Positions 60,271 to 64,000 of a stretch of 64,000 nt of DNA are shown here, in pieces. The notes under the pieces are model-generated. The model searched no databases. It saw only the letters and a program-made list of their open reading frames with translations, and had not been told where the DNA came from. How positions within the stretch are numbered: position 1 is the stretch's first letter; every line of letters begins with the position of its first letter. The position numbers and the translations under genes are program-made. The stretch covers positions 17,279-81,278 of the forward strand of contig JANQEN010000083.1 of assembly GCA_028278335.1 (NCBI GenBank), given 5' to 3'. The stretch comes from Chitinivibrionales bacterium. GTDB lineage: Bacteria > Fibrobacterota > Chitinivibrionia > Chitinivibrionales > JANQEN01.

Positions 60271-62433
60271 TTAATCAGTATCAGCCACTGAGGATACCGT
60301 CATCTGATGAAAGACTGTGGGAATCTGTTTAACCGCAAAACCAAGAAGACCCGATTTTTCAATAAACCCTCTATTCTTTAAAGACATAACCTTTTTCTCT
60401 CCAACATAGCAGATCAATTTGTCCTGGTTTATCACCAATCTGATCTTATTCGCATTATTAAAAAATGTCTTTGGTAAATAGCTCTCTTTTATTACCCGTT
60501 CTCTTCCTCTCTTTTTAACAACAAACTGACAAAGGTTTGTCTTTTTGCTAAAGCGTAAAGTGTACCCTTCTAAATCTCTCTTTTTAAATAGTATTTCAAA
60601 GTAACCACTTTTTTCTCCCTTTCCTAATGAAACTAAGAGAGATAGAACAAAATTATGAAAAGAATACTTAGAAAACAGAGCTGTATAGCGGGCAGTGTCT
60701 TTGCAGAAGATAACACTGCCACCCTCGCCAGCATACCACTGGGCTTTTTGATTTTTACTATTTGAGTGCTGGTACCACCATGTCGATTGCGAAGAGAAAT
60801 AGTCGGAAAACCAGAATGATTGGACAGCACTATTCTCCTCCACCGTATTATCGGCTGCACTCTCCTTAATTTCTGCGACGGAGAGACTGCAAAAGGAGGC
60901 TTTACTTTCCACGGAATAAAAACCAACTCTTCCCCTTTGTGTATAGTTGGTTGGGGCAGTAAAAATAGTGAGAGAATCAAAAAAGCAGTGCATACTTTTA
61001 TTCATACAGGCAACAGATAACCTATGCCATTCACCCTTGATATCAAGGGGGAGTTTTTTCTCCATAAGAATAAACCAGCCAAAGGGCTGTTTACTGTGAT
61101 AAGCGAGCTGTGCTTTATCGGTCTCCTTATGTATGCGGAAGAGATAAAAACCATCCTCAGTTTCTCGAAATATTAATCCGGCACGACTATCATCATGTTC
61201 ATCCGAAATTTTTACCTTTGCTGTAATCACATAGTCCTGCCAGGCAGTATCTCCTAAAAGGATGGCATGCAAAACGCGATCGCTCTCAAATTGATGCAAG
61301 GCATTATTCTCAATAAACCAAGTACGCTTTTCAGTGCCACCGGTATACTGCTCCCACTGCTCAAAACGGAGAGGGTCATTAAACTCCTCCTTAAGAAGAG
61401 TTTGACCAGTCGTATATATATGCTTTTCCTTCTCAGTTGAGAAAGGTTGGTTATAAGCAACCTGTAACGGAATGGGATTCATTGACGTTAAGTTAACTTC
61501 GAAGGCTGTTCCATTGTCAATCGACACCTCCTGAATCCATGCAGAATAATCCTTTTTTACCACTGCTAAAGTATGCCACCCCAAGGGAAGTTTCAGTGGT
61601 GAGTCTATTTTTGACGAATGATAGTTACCATTAATGTAAAGGTGTGTCTGTTCTGGATGAATTCGAACAGAAATGTCTGCTGAGTCACCATGAAAGTTTC
61701 TCTTTGTCAATGAGTCAACCATTGCAGAGACAAGAGGGCAGGGAATCATAAAGTTAACTCTCGAATTACCATAGGCCATATTAACAACCCCAATGATATC
61801 ACCCTTTTCGTTGACCACTGGACCACCACTATTGCCAGGATTTATTGCAGCATCAATCTGAACCGAGGAAAGATCACCTCGATCATCATGGCGCAGAGCT
61901 GTGATATTGCCCCTTCCAACAGTGATTTCAGGACCTCTTTGAATAACACTAAATTCATCACCAAAGGGAAAGCCAAACACCCACACAGGCATAGTCTCAA
62001 AAAGCTTTCTTTGACAATCAAGCTTAAGGAAGGGTGATTGTACACTATCCTTCACTGCTAAAATTGCTAAATCGTTCTCTTTATCAACCATCATAATCTT
62101 TGCAAAACAGGCTCGATGCTTTTTAGTTCCACTTTTATTTATAACACGAATCGAGGTATGGGTTGTGGGATAAGTAATTCCATAAATTGAAACAGCAGGC
62201 TTAACAACATGATAATTAGTGAGAATGTATCCTTGATTATTAATATAAAAGCCACTTCCCGAAGTAGGGAGGTCGTTACCGGTTAACGGAAAGCGGTGCA
62301 TCACTTCGATATATACCGTAGCATCCTTTATTTCATGAAGAATCTTATCGTCTAGAGCAAATCCATCACTATAAGCTAATATCACCAATGGAATAATGAA
62401 AAAAGAATTCACAATTTTATTTACGCTAATCAT
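60271..62433 (-). CDS. Trypsin-like protease with PEGA and two laminin-G/DUF1080-like modules
   Basis: The 720-residue exported protein has a signal peptide (about 1-26), an HtrA-like trypsin domain with triad H75 (ILTNYHVV), D121 (ENDLAILA) and S202 (NPGNSGGPVV), but no PDZ domain. A PEGA-type beta domain follows (about 262-320; IHPEQTHLYING), then two concanavalin-like modules (about 355-530 and 545-712) with repeated strands like FRETEDGFYLFRIHK and VGFYSVESKAS that resemble DUF1080/3-keto-disaccharide-hydrolase or laminin-G folds. It may process or bind surface proteins or glycans. It is divergent from clc and convergent with the MscS gene. Confidence 0.8.
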   Translation of the reverse strand: MISVNKIVNSFFIIPLVILAYSDGFALDDKILHEIKDATVYIEVMHRFPLTGNDLPTSGSGFYINNQGYILTNYHVVKPAVSIYGITYPTTHTSIRVINKSGTKKHRACFAKIMMVDKENDLAILAVKDSVQSPFLKLDCQRKLFETMPVWVFGFPFGDEFSVIQRGPEITVGRGNITALRHDDRGDLSSVQIDAAINPGNSGGPVVNEKGDIIGVVNMAYGNSRVNFMIPCPLVSAMVDSLTKRNFHGDSADISVRIHPEQTHLYINGNYHSSKIDSPLKLPLGWHTLAVVKKDYSAWIQEVSIDNGTAFEVNLTSMNPIPLQVAYNQPFSTEKEKHIYTTGQTLLKEEFNDPLRFEQWEQYTGGTEKRTWFIENNALHQFESDRVLHAILLGDTAWQDYVITAKVKISDEHDDSRAGLIFRETEDGFYLFRIHKETDKAQLAYHSKQPFGWFILMEKKLPLDIKGEWHRLSVACMNKSMHCFFDSLTIFTAPTNYTQRGRVGFYSVESKASFCSLSVAEIKESAADNTVEENSAVQSFWFSDYFSSQSTWWYQHSNSKNQKAQWYAGEGGSVIFCKDTARYTALFSKYSFHNFVLSLLVSLGKGEKSGYFEILFKKRDLEGYTLRFSKKTNLCQFVVKKRGRERVIKESYLPKTFFNNANKIRLVINQDKLICYVGEKKVMSLKNRGFIEKSGLLGFAVKQIPTVFHQMTVSSVADTD

Positions 62434-62460
62434 TATCTAGCCTTAGAAGTGTTATGAGGT

Positions 62461-62488
62461 TTGCAATGCTTCACTTAAATAGTATAAT
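62461..62488 (+). promoter_or_regulatory. Sigma-70-type promoter for clc
   Basis: TTGCAA (62461-62466) and TATAAT (62483-62488) are 16 bases apart, 61 bases before the clc ATG at 62550. AAAGAAG upstream of the ATG is a weak ribosome-binding site. Confidence 0.5.
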
Positions 62489-62549
62489 AAAAAAAACAAT
62501 CATGCTATTTATTTGCATTAGACTCTCATTTTAAAGAAGTTATGTTGCT

Positions 62550-63893
62550 ATGCATCTAACCAGAGAGACTAAACTCTCCTATGTTTACCTGCTTAAATGG
62601 ATTGCCCTATCCTTGGTTGCAGGAAGTATTGCCCCCTTTATCATTCGTCTCTTTGTTTTTCTCATGGAGAGTGTGAAAACAATTATGGTCCGCGCTGGGC
62701 CCTTTGCTGCTCCAGTATGGATATGGCCCATTATTGGTGCTAGTATTGCAGGACTTATCATTTATCGTATACAACCTTTAGCTGCAGGTGAGGGAATTCC
62801 ATCCTACATACGGGCAATTAGAATTCGCAGGAGTAACTTTTCCTTTTCCGTCACTTTTTACAAGTTTTGGGCAGCCCTGATCACCTTGTCAACCTTCGGG
62901 AACGGTGGTATTGTTGGCCCCTTAGGAAGAGTGACCTCTGGTCTTATGGCATTCATCACCGAAAAAAGCCGAATACTTTCCATTGGAATGGAAGAACAGG
63001 ACCAACGAACAGCAGCACTCTGTGGTATGGCCGGTGTTTTAGGTACCATTTTTCACTCCTCTATTGGGGGTGGCATTTTTGCCGTTGAAATCATTCAGCG
63101 TAAAAGCATGGGATACCGTGACCTCTTTCCGGCAATTCTTTCCAGTTCGACCGCGGTATTTCTTTGTAAGTTATTGGGTTGGAAAAGTTTTTACCACTTT
63201 GAATCGATCAACAATTTTATGGACAATCGAATGATCGGCTGGCTCATCATCCTCTGTTTGATAACAGGGTCGATGGGATGGGCCTATACCGCCTTTTATA
63301 GGAAGGTAAGCAAACTATTTAAACGGAAAGAGGGAAAGATCCTTCCAAAGCTCATTATTGGCTCGATCATAGCCTTCTCAATTGCCTGGTTTGTAAACCC
63401 AGAACTCCTTGGAACCAGTGCAAGAATGATTCCTGCCATCACCTCTGGAGACTTTTCTCTTTTAGTGGGAAACCTCGATGGAATTGGATCAATGGTTATA
63501 ATCCTTATTGTGTTGATCCTCTGCAAAGCTGTCTGCAATTGTATAACCGTAGGTTCAGGAATGAGTGCTGGATTTACAGGACCAGCAATTATCATTGGGA
63601 TGCTTTGTGGTGCTGCCTATGCCCAAATTCTTCAGGTAGAGTGTCAATCACCAACATACTTTGCCTTTTTAGCGGTTGGATTCTCAGGTATGCTTGCCAG
63701 CAGCATGAATGTTCCCCTTTCTGCTGCGGTTCTCTCAGTAGAGATTTTTGGATTGCAGTATAGTTTTCCTGCGGCTCTTGCTGCAATCATTGGTTTTCAA
63801 CTAACCCGACATCAGACGATCTATGAATATGCCCTTGAGGAGTTCCCTGATACCATTAACACCGAAAAGGAGTTAGAGAGTGACGATGATTAA
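62550..63893 (+). CDS. CLC-family chloride channel/transporter lacking the gating glutamate
   Basis: The 447-residue membrane protein has the CLC selectivity motifs: GEGIPSYIRAI (position of GSGIP, residues 80-84), FGNGGIVGPLGR (residues 116-127; position of GREGP) and GSGMSAGFTGPAIIIG (position of GxFxP). The gating glutamate of GREGP is replaced by leucine (L125) and the serine of GSGIP by glutamate (E81). A possible proton-path glutamate is kept in GIFAVEII. Without the gate glutamate, proton coupling is probably lost and the protein may be a passive channel; whether it carries chloride or fluoride cannot be told. The stop codon TAA lies in the palindromic repeat. Confidence 0.85.
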   Translation: MHLTRETKLSYVYLLKWIALSLVAGSIAPFIIRLFVFLMESVKTIMVRAGPFAAPVWIWPIIGASIAGLIIYRIQPLAAGEGIPSYIRAIRIRRSNFSFSVTFYKFWAALITLSTFGNGGIVGPLGRVTSGLMAFITEKSRILSIGMEEQDQRTAALCGMAGVLGTIFHSSIGGGIFAVEIIQRKSMGYRDLFPAILSSSTAVFLCKLLGWKSFYHFESINNFMDNRMIGWLIILCLITGSMGWAYTAFYRKVSKLFKRKEGKILPKLIIGSIIAFSIAWFVNPELLGTSARMIPAITSGDFSLLVGNLDGIGSMVIILIVLILCKAVCNCITVGSGMSAGFTGPAIIIGMLCGAAYAQILQVECQSPTYFAFLAVGFSGMLASSMNVPLSAAVLSVEIFGLQYSFPAALAAIIGFQLTRHQTIYEYALEEFPDTINTEKELESDDD

Positions 63894-64000
63894 CCCAGAT
63901 TATGCAATAGGAAGTAGCGCAGAAGCACAATCCTATGCCCATTAAGACTTTCAGGCTTTTCGGCCATATCACCTTGTAGATATGCCCTTCAAAACCTTCA
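63890..64000. repeat. Palindromic MITE-like repeat, copy 2 (cut by window edge)
   Basis: From TTAACCCAGATTATGCAATA at 63890 to the window end the sequence matches copy 1 (34434-34543) with 4 substitutions in the 109 bases compared. It overlaps the end of clc, supplying its TAA stop (63891-63893). The right arm is outside the window, so element length cannot be measured. Copy 1 predicts it ends near 64060. Confidence 0.85.

Noticed and set aside
1..64000. CRISPR arrays, tRNA or rRNA genes, prophage
   Set aside because: I saw no regularly spaced repeats, tRNA-like cloverleaf, rRNA stretch or phage structural genes.

Overview
The window is a chromosomal segment of a Gram-negative, probably anaerobic bacterium. 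It encodes outer-membrane polysaccharide export parts, a type VI secretion sheath, exported peptidases with T9SS/FlgD-like C-terminal sorting domains, a 4Fe-4S lipoprotein, two B12-binding radical SAM enzymes and an NtrY/NtrX pair. This mix fits the FCB group (Fibrobacterota/Chitinivibrio-like lineages are my best guess), but there is no rRNA or other marker to prove it. I recognise no tRNA, rRNA or CRISPR array.

Positions 1-24010 form one leftward surface-polysaccharide locus. It is visibly more AT-rich than the rest and is headed by a MarR/EPS-type regulator at 24010. In transcription order it holds a UDP-uronate-type epimerase, a MNT/HEPN pair, a Wzz chain-length protein, a three-gene nucleotidyltransferase island, WbpB/D/E/I-type enzymes for a UDP-2,3-diacetamido-uronic acid, an eroded AbiEii-like remnant, and the pseudaminic acid enzymes PseB, PseC, PseH, PseI and PseF (no PseG seen) with a MaoC-like hydratase and a TIM-barrel enzyme. 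A tightly coupled module of unknown product follows: Gfo/Idh oxidoreductase, SIS isomerase, 2-hydroxyacid dehydrogenase, SDR, dehydroquinate-synthase-like cyclase, NanQ/YhcH-like protein, second CMP-sugar transferase, methyltransferase and metal-dependent cyclase. The locus ends with a GT-B-like protein, a GT2 glycosyltransferase and two tandem FdtA-like cupins. The second module is the best candidate here for an undescribed biosynthetic system.

Positions 24365-28694 are a rightward tssA-tssB-tssC-hcp operon whose tssA seems to start at an AUC codon, closed by a strong bidirectional terminator. Leftward genes 28696-32619 encode two B12/radical SAM proteins and an MscS channel. Rightward genes follow: guaB, a palindromic MITE-like repeat, an HtrA/DegP protease, a lipoprotein in which a ferredoxin domain appears inserted into a fibronectin III-like domain, an exported HEAT-like protein, and a giant C25-like peptidase/cadherin-repeat protein. 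A convergent M14 carboxypeptidase faces the last of these.

Positions 44391-49902 look like a sigma-54-driven operon: two paralogous coiled-coil envelope proteins, a DUF4390 protein, an NtrY-like kinase and an NtrX-like sigma-54 activator. Leftward genes 49908-52811 (Wzi-like outer-membrane protein, WbaP/WcaJ-type initiating transferase) supply polysaccharide assembly parts missing from the left locus. The remainder is mostly housekeeping: CoaE, a SpoIIE/HATPase protein, ComM, a PilZ protein, ThpR, NAD(P)HX repair, a second MscS channel, a trypsin-like protease with PEGA and laminin-G-like modules, and a CLC transporter lacking the gating glutamate, whose stop codon lies inside a second copy of the palindromic repeat.
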